From the NCBI RefSeq assembly GCF_019059575.1, contig NW_024881565.1, positions 1,072,501 to 1,136,500 on the forward strand: a stretch of 64,000 nucleotides of DNA, written 5' to 3'. The notes below the pieces were generated by a model. That model was not told the DNA's origin. It saw only the letters and a program-made list of their open reading frames with translations, and searched no databases. This document shows, piece after piece, positions 33,794 through 44,630 of this stretch. The translations under genes and the position numbers were made by a program. Numbering within the stretch: position 1 is the first letter of the stretch; the number at the start of each line of letters is the position of its first letter. The stretch is from Amphibalanus amphitrite (taxonomy: Eukaryota > Arthropoda > Thecostraca > Balanomorpha > Balanidae).

Positions 33794-33893
33794 CTCTCTG
33801 CGCGGTCTGATCGAGAAGCCGCCCGTGGTGGGGAAGGAGCTGCTCCCGCTCACCAGTCTGCAGCTCACCGGGTTCCGCCTGCACGCCGGACCG
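33794..33893 (+). CDS. MED19: MED19 exon 3
   Basis: Acceptor GCCGTCAG, 100 nt, phase 2 to phase 0, then GTAAGA. It encodes SLRGLIEKPPVVGKELLPLT and SLQLTGFRLHAGP, the most conserved block of MED19. The split codon AG+C restores the DNSSL-type junction. Confidence 0.95.
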
Positions 33894-33959
33894 GTAAGAT
33901 GACCGACTCGCCGCGCCGTGTCACGACTCACGACTCACGACTCGCGCACCTTCCACGGT

Positions 33960-34310
33960 TGAAGTAGTGTGCCGGCATAGTGTTCATGGTTTCATTGGTG
34001 AGCTCGCTGTGTTCACGATTAGATTTGTGAGCTAGCAAGGTTTGTGGTTAGATAGGTGAGTCGTCAGGGTGTTCGGGCGTAGAATGGTGAGGTGACGTTG
34101 TAATGTCACTATAAGCTTCTTGAGTCGTCCACGTATTACTACGGTTAGATCGACGCGTCTCCGTAGCAGTATTAGGGTTAGATTAGTGAGTAGGCGGGTG
34201 TCAGGGCTAGATTAGGGATTCGGCAGATATCAAGGTTAGATTAGAGAATCGGCAAGTGTCACCTACTTACTAAGTGTAGTACTAAGGTACTTAATGAGTC
34301 ACCATCATGT
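33960..34310. repeat. Degenerate minisatellite in MED19 intron 3
   Basis: Imperfect units of roughly 30-40 bp built on words such as GGTTAGATTAGTGAG and GGTGAGTCG. Followed at about 34420-34480 by several GTGACGTCAG/GTGACGTTG words. Confidence 0.5.
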
Positions 34311-34555
34311 CGGCGCTAGACGAGACGGTGTCCTCCCACGATTGCTAGGAGGATGCCTGGATGTGAGTGGGTCGGATGCCTCAGTCTGGAGGAAGCCTCG
34401 GTAGACGTTGGTTGGGTCATCAGGTGACGTTGAACGGGTCATCAAGTGACGTCAGCGGATAACGTCGGATGACGTCAGCGGGTGTATTAGTCGCGTCACG
34501 CCGGTACGTACATCAGTGGCAGTGATGGGGTGTATCAGTCGGCAGTCAGCGGTCC

Positions 34556-35580
34556 ATGTGTCACCGTAATTCGGCCGGCCGACGGCGAGCGGTCTGTTGT
34601 GCCGAGTTCGGAGTGAGACGGGCCTGGCGTCACATTGGACAGTTAATTGGATCATTTCTCATAGAGCCGACTGCGCTCGTTACATGCAAATTGGCCAGTG
34701 TCGCTCATACGGCAAACGAGCTGCACTGGTTTGTTATTTTCGGTATCAGGGCGGCTGGGCCGGTCGCTGTGACCCCGTCCGGCCGCCGGGCGCCGCGGTT
34801 TTCTCACCGCCGTAGGCCCCATCGACAGTATATTGCCGAGAGCACCTCGCGCTGACAGTTACTGGGCCGGCGGGCGTGAACTATATGGTGTATAGATTCC
34901 GGCTTGCGTAAATTAAATGTCAAACCGCGGAATGGCTAAATGACATATGGCTTCATCTGCGAATTTAGACGAACCGGGGCTTTCAATGCCACCTAATCGA
35001 ATTCTATAAATATGACACAAAGCTCTTACGGGAATGGCTGGCCGATCTGGGATCAGATGTGAGCCATCGGTTGTCGCTGAGCTGCCGTGTCAGGTCTCCC
35101 GGCTGCTGCGCAGTGCGCACTGCTCGACCGGGGAGGGGCGGAGAGGGGTGCGTCCTGCGCTCACAGTCGCCGGGCGCCGGCTGCTCCTCTGTCGGGCGCC
35201 GCTAATGGGCGCCGACAGGCTGAGTGGGCGCCCCGCTGTTGACCGGCCGAGTGGCCATCCCGGCCCGGCGCTCGGCGCTCCTGTCGGCTCCGGTTAGCGG
35301 GCCGCACCGTCCGCCGCCCGCCCACGGCTCTGGACGCGCTAATCGGCCCCTGCCCACGGCTCGACCGGCGCGCGGGCCGCCCAGTGACCCAGATGGGTCG
35401 ACGATGGCACACCTTGTGCCAGGGCCTCAAGGACAGGTCCCCAGTTACCCTCCTACTGTCCCGGCACAGGTGTGAGAGAACCGATCGGTCATCCACGAGC
35501 ATCGTCCCGTGTGGGGGAGGGTGTCTGCGAATTATGCCAGGATTCGTAAGGACTAGTATGGAGAGGACGTTTTCTTAAGT
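34556..35580. other. GC-rich block in MED19 intron 3
   Basis: A CpG-rich interval, strongest at about 35040-35480, with repeated GGGCGCC words. No conserved ORF is recognised. It could be an intronic enhancer, a promoter or simply a GC-rich repeat. Confidence 0.3.
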
Positions 35581-36247
35581 TCAGCTGGTTGGTCAAGAGT
35601 TATGCGTATCCTACTGGCTGTTAAACTGAAGCTGTGCGCTGAGAATGCTTGGTAACCAGGGAGTCATTCTCATTTGTGTGTTTTCAAAGGGACGGAGAAG
35701 AGCAGCTGCCGGGTCGGCTGCGATTCTAAATTTACAGCATAAATAGCACAGCGATCCGCCCTCGGGTGTTCAATGCCCTCTGGTCTTTGTAGGGTAGCTG
35801 TATGTACAGCTTGTCGTTGACCTTAGGTCATTTTTCTGATCGATGCCGATTGCGCTAAACGGCGGAAGCTACTGCCGCCGTCAACCAAGAGCAGCAATTG
35901 AAAGACCGTATCGCTTGACCGCTTACCATCAATGGCGCTGGTGGTTTCCGATAACATTAGTGCCTTATTGCGCTCCAAAGCACCCATAATGTGCAGAAAT
36001 TGTCCTTTGTTTACATGTTCAACGGAAATGCGTAGTGTGAAACGTATATTTCATGGCACTTTTTCTGGAACATTTTTGCTTTATTTACATTTTTATCGTG
36101 CCACTTCTTTGAAATGTTCGAGGCTCATGTTTTACCAAGTTCCACCTAAGAAAATTACGTATGACTTAGACCTTAGTTGTTAGAATGCTTTTCAATGTCC
36201 ATTGCTGGCTATATTCATTCTTTCTTTCTTTCGTTTCCATTAGTTGA

Positions 36248-37274
36248 TTACGAGCGAGCGCAGCGAAGTCTTTTCAATATATAACGGAAAAATCTCAGTA
36301 TGGGCCAGGGTATGGGCGGCCCGGCCCGGCCCGGCCTGTAGCGCTTTAGAGAGGCTTATATCTCAACAACCGCTGGACCGATTGGCCTGCGGTCTTTTTT
36401 GCTGGGTAGCCCCATCCCTTCTACCCCGTAATTGACTACTTTTGATACATCTCAGTGACCGTCGTGGCACGTGCCACGTGAAAAGTCAAGGGTGTTCAAG
36501 CTGTTTTGCAAAAGTAGTGATTTTGAGAGGCTCATATCTCAGCAGCCGCTTGGGCGGTTGTCTTGCGGTAATTTTTGTAGGGTAGCTGCATCTCTTCTAC
36601 CAAAGGTCGGATACTCTTGATCTATGTGAGTGACTCCCACTGCACGTGCAAAATGTAAAAAGAATAGGTGCCAACTTTGTTCCCATTTCAATAACTCGGT
36701 AATTACTGGGGCGATTTCGCTGAAACTTGGCATACAGGCAGTAGCGGCGAAACACCTTCAATTACGGGGGGGGGGGGGGGGCACTGCCGACTTTTGGTCC
36801 CATTCTTTCCATGCAACGCCCATAGGGCTAATAATGCCAAAATCAAAGGGGACACTGTGCCCCGGTGCCCTCCCCGTTCCGCCGCCTATGCATACAGGTA
36901 GGCTCCCATCAGGCAATGCCTTCCCATGTGTTGCGGTTAAGGTGCTACTGCACGTGCGCACGTGCAGGGGGCGCTTCCAGATCTCGAGAACGGCTGGGCC
37001 GATTGCGCTCAAATTTGGTACACGGTTGGTGACCGGTTGGTAGGGTGCCGTGCAAAAGTCAGTTTGGACCCCGTTTGCACGTGTGCACGTGCGGAATGCC
37101 GCTTCCAGATCTCAGGAACGGCTGGGTCGATTGCGTTCAAATTTGGCACACCGCTATGTGACTGGTTAGAAGGGTGCTTTGCACAAGCCCGTTGTAAGTA
37201 CCCTCTCGCCCTTCCGCACGTGCAGGGCTCACTATCTCGCTCGCTCGTTCTTCGCCCAAAAGACGTTTTACTGA
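36248..37274. mobile_element. Helitron-like repeat, copy 1 (MED19 intron 3)
   Basis: Shares with 51414-52114 and 54666-55559 an entry GAGCGAGCG, a variable GGCC/GGCCC-rich tract, tandem units of about 110-125 bp (AACGGCTGGGCCGATTG, then CAAATTTGG and GTGCCGTGC) separated by CACGTGCGCACGTGC, and an exit of CTCGCTCGC, a short hairpin around GCCCAAAAGACG and CTGA followed by T. The 3' CTRR|T and hairpin suggest a Helitron or DINE-like element; the 5' end is not typical. Copy 1 is interrupted by a hAT MITE. Confidence 0.6.
36739..36890. mobile_element. 152-bp hAT MITE inserted in the Helitron-like copy
   Basis: Perfect 8-bp duplication CATACAGG at 36731-36738 and 36891-36898. Tips are CAGTAGCGGCGAAACACC and, reading inward from the right, CATAGGCGGCGGAACG. 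A poly-G run lies inside. The other copies of the host repeat lack it, which confirms insertion. A sister copy is at 46248-46403. Confidence 0.85.
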
Positions 37275-37794
37275 TTATATACTACATATTATCATGCTCA
37301 TTGACGAAACGGGGCTGGACAAGGTATGGCCGGGTGATCGTTCCACTTACATCAGTCCTATGAGTGGCCCCCGACCCATATTCACGCGCGTAAATATAAG
37401 ATGCGTATACAAAATTGCAAGTGGCTAGCATAGCAGTCGGCGCATCCCAAAGCCTAAATAAACAAACAAAATCATAAGGGCTAGAGTAGGTACAGTTCTT
37501 TACATCGACCAGTATCAGACACAGATGCCCGCTCACTCGTTCAGTATCGGGTTCATCTCAGTAACCAGGGACTGGAGGGTCACATAATGTGCGGGGCAGA
37601 GGTGGCACACATCGAGCGGACAGCTGGTGCGCCCAGGCGCGGCCGTCCATTTTCCAGTCTGAGGAGCACCGCGGCCACAGCAGCTGCTCTGTCGAGCGTG
37701 CTGTGCTGACACTTGACAGTCACTGCCCGCAGTCCTTTCCGGCCGCAGTGGCCACCGTTCCCCGGTGACACGCCGTCCCCGCTCTCTGCCGCAG

Positions 37795-38091
37795 CTGCCC
37801 GAGCAGTACCGGTTCACCAGCCAGGCGCCGATGAAGCGCAAACACAAGCACAAGAAGCACAAACACCGAGCTGGCGACACATCGTCCCAGGAGGGCACCG
37901 ACGCCGGAGAACCGCCCGAAAAGAAACACAAAAAGAAACGCAACGAGGACGAAAAGGAGCGGAAAAAAGAAGAAGAAAGAGAAAAAGAAGAAGAAACAGA
38001 AGCACAGTCCGGAGCACCCGGGTGTCAGTGGAACCACAAATGGGAATGGCAAGGCGATATGAGGGCGGCTGCCGCCTGCCGCCGACGGTGA
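37795..38091 (+). CDS. MED19: MED19 exon 4, with one-base frame disruption near the C-terminus
   Basis: Acceptor TGCCGCAG, phase 0; begins LPEQYRFTSQAPMKRKHKHK, the MED19 signature followed by the Lys/His-rich tail. As read, the frame runs to TGA 38089-38091 (251 residues in total). After the six-A run at 37973-37978, however, the family-typical ending (a Lys-rich run, then HSPEHPGVSG) is in the +1 frame, stopping at 38060-38062. In the annotated frame this stretch becomes Glu-rich and unlike the family. The likely cause is a one-base indel in the assembly or allele; a real frameshift cannot be excluded. Confidence 0.88.
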   Translation: MPEQYRFTSQAPMKRKHKHKKHKHRAGDTSSQEGTDAGEPPEKKHKKKRNEDEKERKKEEEREKEEETEAQSGAPGCQWNHKWEWQGDMRAAAACRRR

Positions 38092-38659
38092 CCGTGGGTC
38101 GTGGTCCTGAGCCTTGGACGGTTTGTTCACTGCGGCCGGGCCGGCGAACACGGCAGTCAGTGCTGTGTGCATGCATTTGTCCGCTCCTGCGCAGTCCGGT
38201 GTGATGTCTTCACATCAGTTTATAAGGCAGCGCGTCTATTCTCTGCTCGTGGTAGAGACGTGCGGAACCGTAATGATGTTCGTGTTTGTTTCGGATGCGT
38301 ATTTTTGTCTTGAGATGTGTTCCCTGCATGTACAACATAGTAGATATGTGATTGGAGAAGGGAGATAGAATACAAAGTATGAGGAAAATAAGCTTGCCTT
38401 TGATATAGATTGGAGACAGCATTCGTAGACGGGCCCCGCCAACGCTTCTATCCACTGACTCTGCGGGACACACCGCTAACATACATCGAATTATGCATCG
38501 AATTACGCATCTGGAATAATTCACCCTGAGGGTACAACACACACTAAAATCGTATTACTGACTGACCCCTGATCTGAGTTAGTGGTGCCCACGTGTTGCT
38601 GTGATGGAGTCGTTATCTGGTGCTACCGTGCTGTGTCGTGCACGGCGCCGGGCCAGTAG

Positions 38660-38910
38660 CCGGAGACTGCGACTGTGTGTCAGCGGCCGACCTGCCGAGT
38701 CCAACACCGCAGACCAACACCTCACCCGATAACGGCGATCCAGCAGTGGCGCGACACTGGCCGGTCCGACAGCACAGCGGGACACTGCAGACCGACACCT
38801 CACCCGACAGCGGCGACTGTGTGTCTGCGGCCGACCAGCAGTCGGGCACTCACAGACCGGCAGTCGAACACTACAGCCTAAATAACGCCTCACCCGACAA
38901 CGCCAGTCAC
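38660..38910. repeat. Imperfect tandem repeat downstream of MED19
   Basis: Repeated phrases around CACCTCACCCGA (38718, 38790, 38889) and ACTGTGTGTCAGCGGCCGACC (two copies about 146 bp apart) give two long units with an internal duplication of about 72 bp. No coding function is inferred. Confidence 0.5.
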
Positions 38911-40185
38911 AAAACGTCACCGACACCGTCCGATACCGGGGACTCGAACAGGTCTTATAAAACTGCGGTATCAAATCATTTGTATCGAAGTTTAGTGACC
39001 ATTAGCAATGCATAGACACGAAGTTCTTAAGCGTGATAGTTCCAATAAACTTCTCCTGGATCGGCCGAAACACCTCGTTTTCCATCGGCGGGAAGGTCCC
39101 ACTGCGACTCAGTGCGGTGCGACACGCCTTGCATGGGCAGAGAAGCCGGTTTCGACCAACAGCCGAACATGATGCAAGCTCTGTCGTCGTATAATCCAAC
39201 CACAATGTTGTGGATGTTCTGTACACAGAGAAAGTGACGATCGTCCTCCGCACTTTCGCCCCGACGCGGTGCAACGTCCCTCTGAGGTTACCTGGAGGCC
39301 ATAGCTGGTGATTGAATCGTTATTCATCATTATGCCTACATGAGGTGTCAGGCAGTGCCGTCGACCGTCGAGAGTTAGGATGCTCAGCTTACTGGCTGTA
39401 GCCGGCAATTGTCTTGAAAAGCATGAATACAAAGTCGTTACATAAACTACCGTAGAACCAATCCGTTTCACCGTGATAGCGGCTTTAAAACCGATTTTCT
39501 ACGTAATCAGGAAGACGAGAGCTGAGGCTCACAATGCGTCTCCTATTACCTTAAGTTTCATGACATCCGGTTCCGTCGGCATATTTCGTTAGGCTCATAC
39601 CGGGCGTCATTGGTCAACGCGTTCATAGAAGTTGCCTTATTACACTGTCCAAATGCGGCAGCGGGCACACATTCCGGCCGCATATTGAAAATGACGAAGC
39701 GCTGCCAGGGCATTCCGGCGCTGCTGATCATAAGAGAATATTGTCGGCATTCAGCCATCCTGATTAGGGCCCGGAGGAGCTGACGTTTTTCGAGCCCAAC
39801 TTCTATATGAATTTCTGGAAGCGCCCTGTATCTCATATCATGCTCATCATCGACTTGAATGCCACTGTGATGTCAATAATCCTGTTTGCCATTCAGCGAG
39901 AAGCCAAACCGAGCCTGGTCGGAATGGTCGTAGCATACGAGCGCACTCCAGTGCCGATAATTTCGACAAATGAAAAAGCTCTCGGCTGTGTGGCGGGGCG
40001 TTTGCCGGCGGCCGGTTCTGGCGGCGCGTTCACGGGCCGGCGGAGGGTGATCCGGCTCTCACGAGGCCGCGGTGGGCGGCTCGGGCGGCGGCGGGGACGG
40101 GCCGGGCGGCTCAGGGTCCAGTGCCGAGCAGTGAGCGGCGGCCGCCCGGTGGGACCGGCCTCGACACAGAGCCGCACCAGAGCGC
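38911..40185. other. Intergenic, then CpG-rich promoter-like region
   Basis: 38.9-39.85 kb has short minus-strand frames without a recognisable domain. 39.99-40.26 kb becomes very GC- and CpG-rich and leads into a candidate first exon. Confidence 0.4.
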
Positions 40186-40197
40186 GTTCAGTGCCGC

Positions 40198-40203
40198 CGC
40201 ACG
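40198..40203 (+). promoter_or_regulatory. Candidate initiator (TCAGTG) of gene D
   Basis: TCAGTG matches the arthropod Inr. It lies in a CpG-rich block 78 bp before the ATG at 40278. No TATA box is seen. Sequence match only. Confidence 0.3.
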
Positions 40204-40277
40204 CCGCACGGTTCGCTCTGCAGACGCGCGCGCGCTCGTCCTCTCTGCTCGTCTCTCGCCTGCACAGTGCACAGGAT

Positions 40278-40310
40278 ATGGAGCTTCATCGGCCGCTCTT
40301 CGCTCTGACG
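40278..40310 (+). CDS. Gene D: candidate first coding exon (MELHRPLFALT)
   Basis: The ATG, after a GC-rich leader, encodes MELHRPLFALT and ends in phase 0 before a strong GTGAGT donor. The residues fit the beginning of a secreted or membrane protein but are too few to judge. No later exon was found up to 64 kb, so its first intron would contain the whole transposon cluster and run out of the window. The call rests on promoter-like context and the donor. Confidence 0.35.
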
Positions 40311-40319
40311 GTGAGTGAA

Positions 40320-40487
40320 CGACTTTGAGGCAGCTGTCCAGTGTCAACCAGGTGAACTGTGAGTCAGTCGAGTGAGCTGTGAGCCAACCATATGAGCCCT
40401 GAGTCAACCAGGTGAGCTATGCAAGCCAGCCTGGTGAGCTGAGACTTGAGAGCCAAACGGATGAACTGTGAGCCAGCTAAGTCTATG
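40320..40487. repeat. Minisatellite, left part
   Basis: Degenerate units of about 27-35 bp around GTGAACTGTGAGTCA / GTGAGCTGTGAGCCAACCA. Broken at 40488 by TTAA elements and resumed at 47310. Confidence 0.65.
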
Positions 40488-41521
40488 TTAACCCGGCAGG
40501 CGGTGGGCCTACCAGCCACCTTCCGCGCGGTGGGGGGGGGGGGGGGCACTTTTTTGCCCCCCCCCCCGTATCTCCGAAACTACTGGACGGATCCGGAAAA
40601 TTCAAACGGCGTTCGATAGCCCTGTCAAATTTGTCGAGGAAAACCAAATTTCATTGACCTCGGGGTCACCGATGACGTCACAGGTCAGGTCAAAGATAAA
40701 ATGTTTCACCGTTCACGGGGCTTCTAGGGAAAGCGCTATAACACCGAGTAAAACTCATTTTGTCGAAAATCAGCGATAAGGCGTCAGTTGTCTAGTACAT
40801 TAGGGTGACCGGTTTTGCAAAAAGTTTCGAAAAGTTTTGCTCCCCAGGTCTAAACTAACGTATTTGGGGGTGCTGATCACGAATCCGGCGGAAAAATATA
40901 AAATTCGATTTTTTTTTTTACCGCCCCGGCTCTTTGAATATTTCCGGTTTTCTCAATTTTTGCATGTTTTTGAATAATATGATGAATGTAATGAAAAAAT
41001 ATTAACAATGTATCGCTAAATGCATGTACCAGTCGATTCGGCATACAGCGGCGTCGAAATCGGCAGGCGGCCTGCTTCACCGGCCTCGCAGGAAAGCATA
41101 AGGCTCGGAAGGTTTGCGTTAGTTACCCGATTCTCTCCATAGATGGCGCTGGCGTAGCCGCCCGCCGGCCGGTCGTTGCCGTGCCGTTTACAGCCCCGGC
41201 GGTCACTTGCGACCGTCGTGGTCGTTATGCTACGTCTATCAAAGCACGACAGAAATGTTCACTTCATTTTTATGTTACTTCAGACATATTTTAGACCTAA
41301 TGTTGAATTGGATAAATGACTATCGTGAATTGGCGAAATAGTGGAGTGCGCTCGGGAGCCATTTACAATAGCGAGGAACGTAGGTGGATTGATCTGAGTA
41401 ACATATGACACTGCGTTCACTGTTGATATGAAGTTTATTCACACTATGTAGCATGAAGTCGGGTGACATGAGAACAAAGTGACTAACATACCTTGTGTAC
41501 GACACATGGATGAAGCTAATG

Positions 41522-41830
41522 CTACTTTTTCATTTTGTTTCGGTAGGCCCGTTTGTTCAGAGCCTAGCCGTCCTGTCGGTCTGCGCCTGTTACAGCTGTG
41601 ATTGATTCGGTGGTCAGCTTTACAGCCCTCTCGGTGGATTGGGTATGGCAGGGGACCCCCGTTTTGGAGTCTGTAGAAAGTCGCGCAACTCATCCTCGCT
41701 CATGTGTCGTACACAAGGGGGCTCAATGTCTCGGCCCTCGTCAACCGCTCGCTGCACGTTAACCAGTTCCATATAGTTGTTCGCTTGAACGTTAATTTCC
41801 GGCAGCCGGAAGTGCCGAATGGGCTGCTGC
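41522..41830 (-). pseudogene. Left-arm mirror copy of transposon gene 3' end
   Basis: The complement of the right-arm sequence at 42305-42624. It has diverged slightly; for example, an in-frame TAG replaces a Tyr codon in the conserved C-terminal block. Not functional by itself. Confidence 0.6.
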
Positions 41831-41942
41831 TGTGGCGGTGGGGGTGGCAGCTTTGGCGGCGGTCGTGGTGGCGGTGCCGGCGGTGGTGGTGGTGGTGGTG
41901 GTGGTGATGGCCGCCGCCGTTGCAGACGCCGCTGCTGCTGTT

Positions 41943-41973
<31 letters not shown>

Positions 41974-42304
41974 TGGTGGTGGCGATGGCCGCCGCCTCTG
42001 TCGCCGCTGCGCTTCTGCTGTGGCGGGGGCGGGAACGGCGGCTGCTCCTGTCGCTGCCTTTTTTGACGAATGCTCTGGATTATGCGGACTGCATCTGCCC
42101 TAATGCCATGCCCCCGCCACAGCAGAAGCAGCGGCGACAGAGGCGGCGGCCATCGCCACCACCACCACCGCCGCCGCCGCCGCCGCCGCCGCCACAACAG
42201 CAGCAGCGGCGTCTGCAACGGCGGCGGCCATCACCACCACCACCACCACCACCACCGCCGGCACCGCCACCACGACCGCCGCCAAAGCTGCCACCCCCAC
42301 CGCC

Positions 42305-42624
42305 ACAGCAGCAGCCCATTCGGCACTTCCGGCTGCCGGAAATTAACGTTCAAGCGAACAACTATATGGAACTGGTTAACGTGCAGCGAGCGGTTGACGA
42401 GGGCCGAGACATTGAGCCCCCTTGTGTACGACACATGAGCGAGGATGAGTTGCGCGACTTTCTACAGACTCCCCGGGGGTCCCCCGGGGGTCCCCTGCCA
42501 TACCCAATCCACCGAAAGGGCTGTAAAGCTGACCACCGAATCAGTCACAGCTGTAACAGGCGCAGACCGACAGGACGGCTACGCTCTGAATAAACGGGCC
42601 TACCGAAACAAAATGAAAAAGTAG
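42305..42624 (+). pseudogene. Right-arm C-terminal fragment of an arthropod transposon-associated protein
   Basis: Reads RHFRLPEINVQANNYMEL ... CVRHMSEDELRDFLQTP; then, in another frame, PCHTQSTERAVKLTTES followed by DRQDGYALNKRAYRNKM and TAG. I recall the PCHTQ-x-(V/T)ER block as the C-terminus of a widespread, uncharacterised arthropod protein family found with mobile elements; this is from memory. Upstream is a Pro/Gln-rich, low-complexity tract. The frame change near 42480 (a CCCGGGGGTCC duplication) shows decay. Confidence 0.55.
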
Positions 42625-44630
42625 CATTAGCTTCATCCATGTGTCGTACACAAGGTATGTTAGTCACTTTGTTCTCATGTCACCCGACTACATGCTACAT
42701 AGTGTGAATAAACTTCATATCAACAGTGAACGCAGTGTCATATGTTACTCAGATCAATCCACCTACGTTCCTCGCTATTGTAAATGGCTCCCGAGCGCAC
42801 TCCACTATTTCGCCAATTCACGATAGTCATTTATCCAATTCAACATTAGGTCTAAAATATGTCTGAAGTAACACAAAAATGAAGTGAACATTTCTGTCGT
42901 GCTTTGATAGACGTAGCATAACGACCACGACGGTCGCAAGTGACCGCCGGGGCTGTGAACGGCACGGCAACGACCGGCCGGCGGGCGGCTACGCCAGCGC
43001 CATCTATGGAGAGAATCGGGTAACTAACGCAAACCTTCCGAGCCTTATGCTTTCCTGCGAGGCCGGTGAAGCAGGCCGCCTGCCGATTTCGACGCCGCTG
43101 TATGCCGAATCGACTGGTACATGCATTTAGCGATACATTGTTAATATTTTTTCATTACATTCATCATATTATTCAAAAACATGCAAAAATTGAGAAAACC
43201 GGAAATATTCAAAGAGCCGGGGCGGTCAAAAAAAATTCGAATTTTATATTTTTTCCGCCGGATTCGTGATCAGCACCCCCAAATACGTTAGATTAGACCT
43301 GGGGAGCAAAACTTTTCGAAACTTTTTGCAAAACCGGTCACCCTACTAGTACATATGCTGCTATTAGAGGTCACTGGTCATACCAGGTCAGGTCACAGGT
43401 CAGGTCACCAAAGGTCACCAAGGGTCACCACATGAGCCCAACTTTACTAAGGTTATGCGATGCATGTTTTATGGCCAGTTTTTCATTTCCAACTCAATGG
43501 TGTTGGTTATAAGACCATCAAGTACGGTTTAGGTCACTTTCTGGTGGAGGTCAGGTCAAGGTCAGGTCAAAAAAGGTCAAATTTCAAAGTTGATATTTTT
43601 GCATAAAATGGGTATCGATTCGATGCAGCTCGTCACGGGGAGTCTAATGGTGGTCTTTGTTTTGCGCTACGAGGTCTAGAATTGCTAAAAATTGAGTTTG
43701 AAAATTTGACGTCATCAATTTTGAACAGTTTTTTCGCTATAACTTGGCCAAAAAAAGAGTTATCGATCTCAAATTTGGTATGTAGATAGAAGGCGGTAGG
43801 GGCTATCACATATATTCCGGTTTTTACGAAATTCAAAAAACTTTTTGGATTTTTTGGCTATTATATTCAAAAAATCTATTTTTTGATTTTTGGGGGTCAA
43901 AATCCAAAAAAATCGAAAAACCGAAATAGCAGTTTTGTAGCCCTTTTAATTCCACACCTTTTATGTCTGAAATATTTTTCTGTATCTCTAAATTTGTAGG
44001 CCTGACAGCTCTTCCCGCGAAACCTTTTTTTGGGTCGAAAATGGCAAAAATGACGTCACTCTGACGTCATAAGCGGCCAACCTATCATAGCCTTTGGAAA
44101 AATTTTTGGTCACCATGTGCGCTAGCTGCTCCCGGGAGGGTACTGAAAGTTTGGTGACGATCGGCGCAGCGGTTCTCGAGATTTATCGAAAAAACTAAAG
44201 GGGGGGGGGGGCAAAAAAATGCCCCCCCACCGCCTGGAAGGTTAAAGGTAGTGTGCCAGCTTTCTTGGACCGTATGGAGTTAATGGCCCAGATAAGGAGA
44301 ACCGGATTTTTAGAACTTATCCATACCTTCAAAACTCATGGAAACGTCTTAAATTCTTCAAATTTTGAGTACCCCAGTGCGAAATTCGCCCCGACGGGTT
44401 GTCGGTCGTACCCCAACCACATTTCACACCACTATGAACAATAAATGCACACACTGAAATCGCTATTACCGATATGCTCATTAGGGTGGTCCTTATTTCC
44501 ATACAAAATTTTAATTTGTGTTTTTTTCGCGCTTGCGCCCCCTCAAATGATGCCATTCGTCTAGAAACGTGGAAAAAGAGCAAAAATAGTGAAATCGGCG
44601 GATTTTTTTTGGTGGCTCAAAGCATATTAA

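Larger units (their letters stand above)
40801..43345. mobile_element. Giant foldback (palindromic) element, 9-bp target duplication
   Basis: The left arm (40801-42030) and right arm (42110-43345) are near-perfect inverted copies of about 1.23 kb around a spacer of about 79 bp. The ends read TAGGGTGACCGGTTTTGC inward on both sides. The 9-bp sequence CTAGTACAT is directly repeated at 40792-40800 and 43346-43354. Long terminal repeats, GGGTG tips and a 9-bp duplication fit Mutator-like or FB-type foldback elements. The arms carry polypurine/polypyrimidine GGT/GCC repeats and, in mirror image, the 3' part of a transposon-associated gene. Confidence 0.9.
40492..44241. mobile_element. TTAA-flanked piggyBac-like element (E2) carrying a foldback insertion
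   Basis: TTAA at 40488-40491 and 44242-44245. The ends are CCCGGCAGGCGGTGGG (left) and, at the right read inward, CCTTCCAGGCGGTGGG. G-tract/C-tract hairpins lie just inside both ends (about 40530-40567 and 44201-44230). Outside the foldback it is about 1.2 kb long and contains AGGTC arrays (about 43384-43430, 43548-43580) and TGACGTCA (about 44050-44070). No transposase ORF of its own is recognised. Confidence 0.75.

Noticed and set aside
36960..37240. Evenly spaced repeats as a CRISPR-like array
   Set aside because: Eukaryotic context, imperfect units and non-unique spacers; these are internal tandem units of a transposable element.
38999..39840. Minus-strand open frames of about 90-120 codons
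   Set aside because: Frames switch repeatedly, splice sites do not join them in phase, and no domain was recognised.
41704..42593. Long poly-Ala, poly-Gly, poly-His and poly-Pro open frames on both strands
   Set aside because: They are all readings of the same GGT/GCC trinucleotide tract in the palindrome arms; only the fragment with non-repetitive conserved words was kept.
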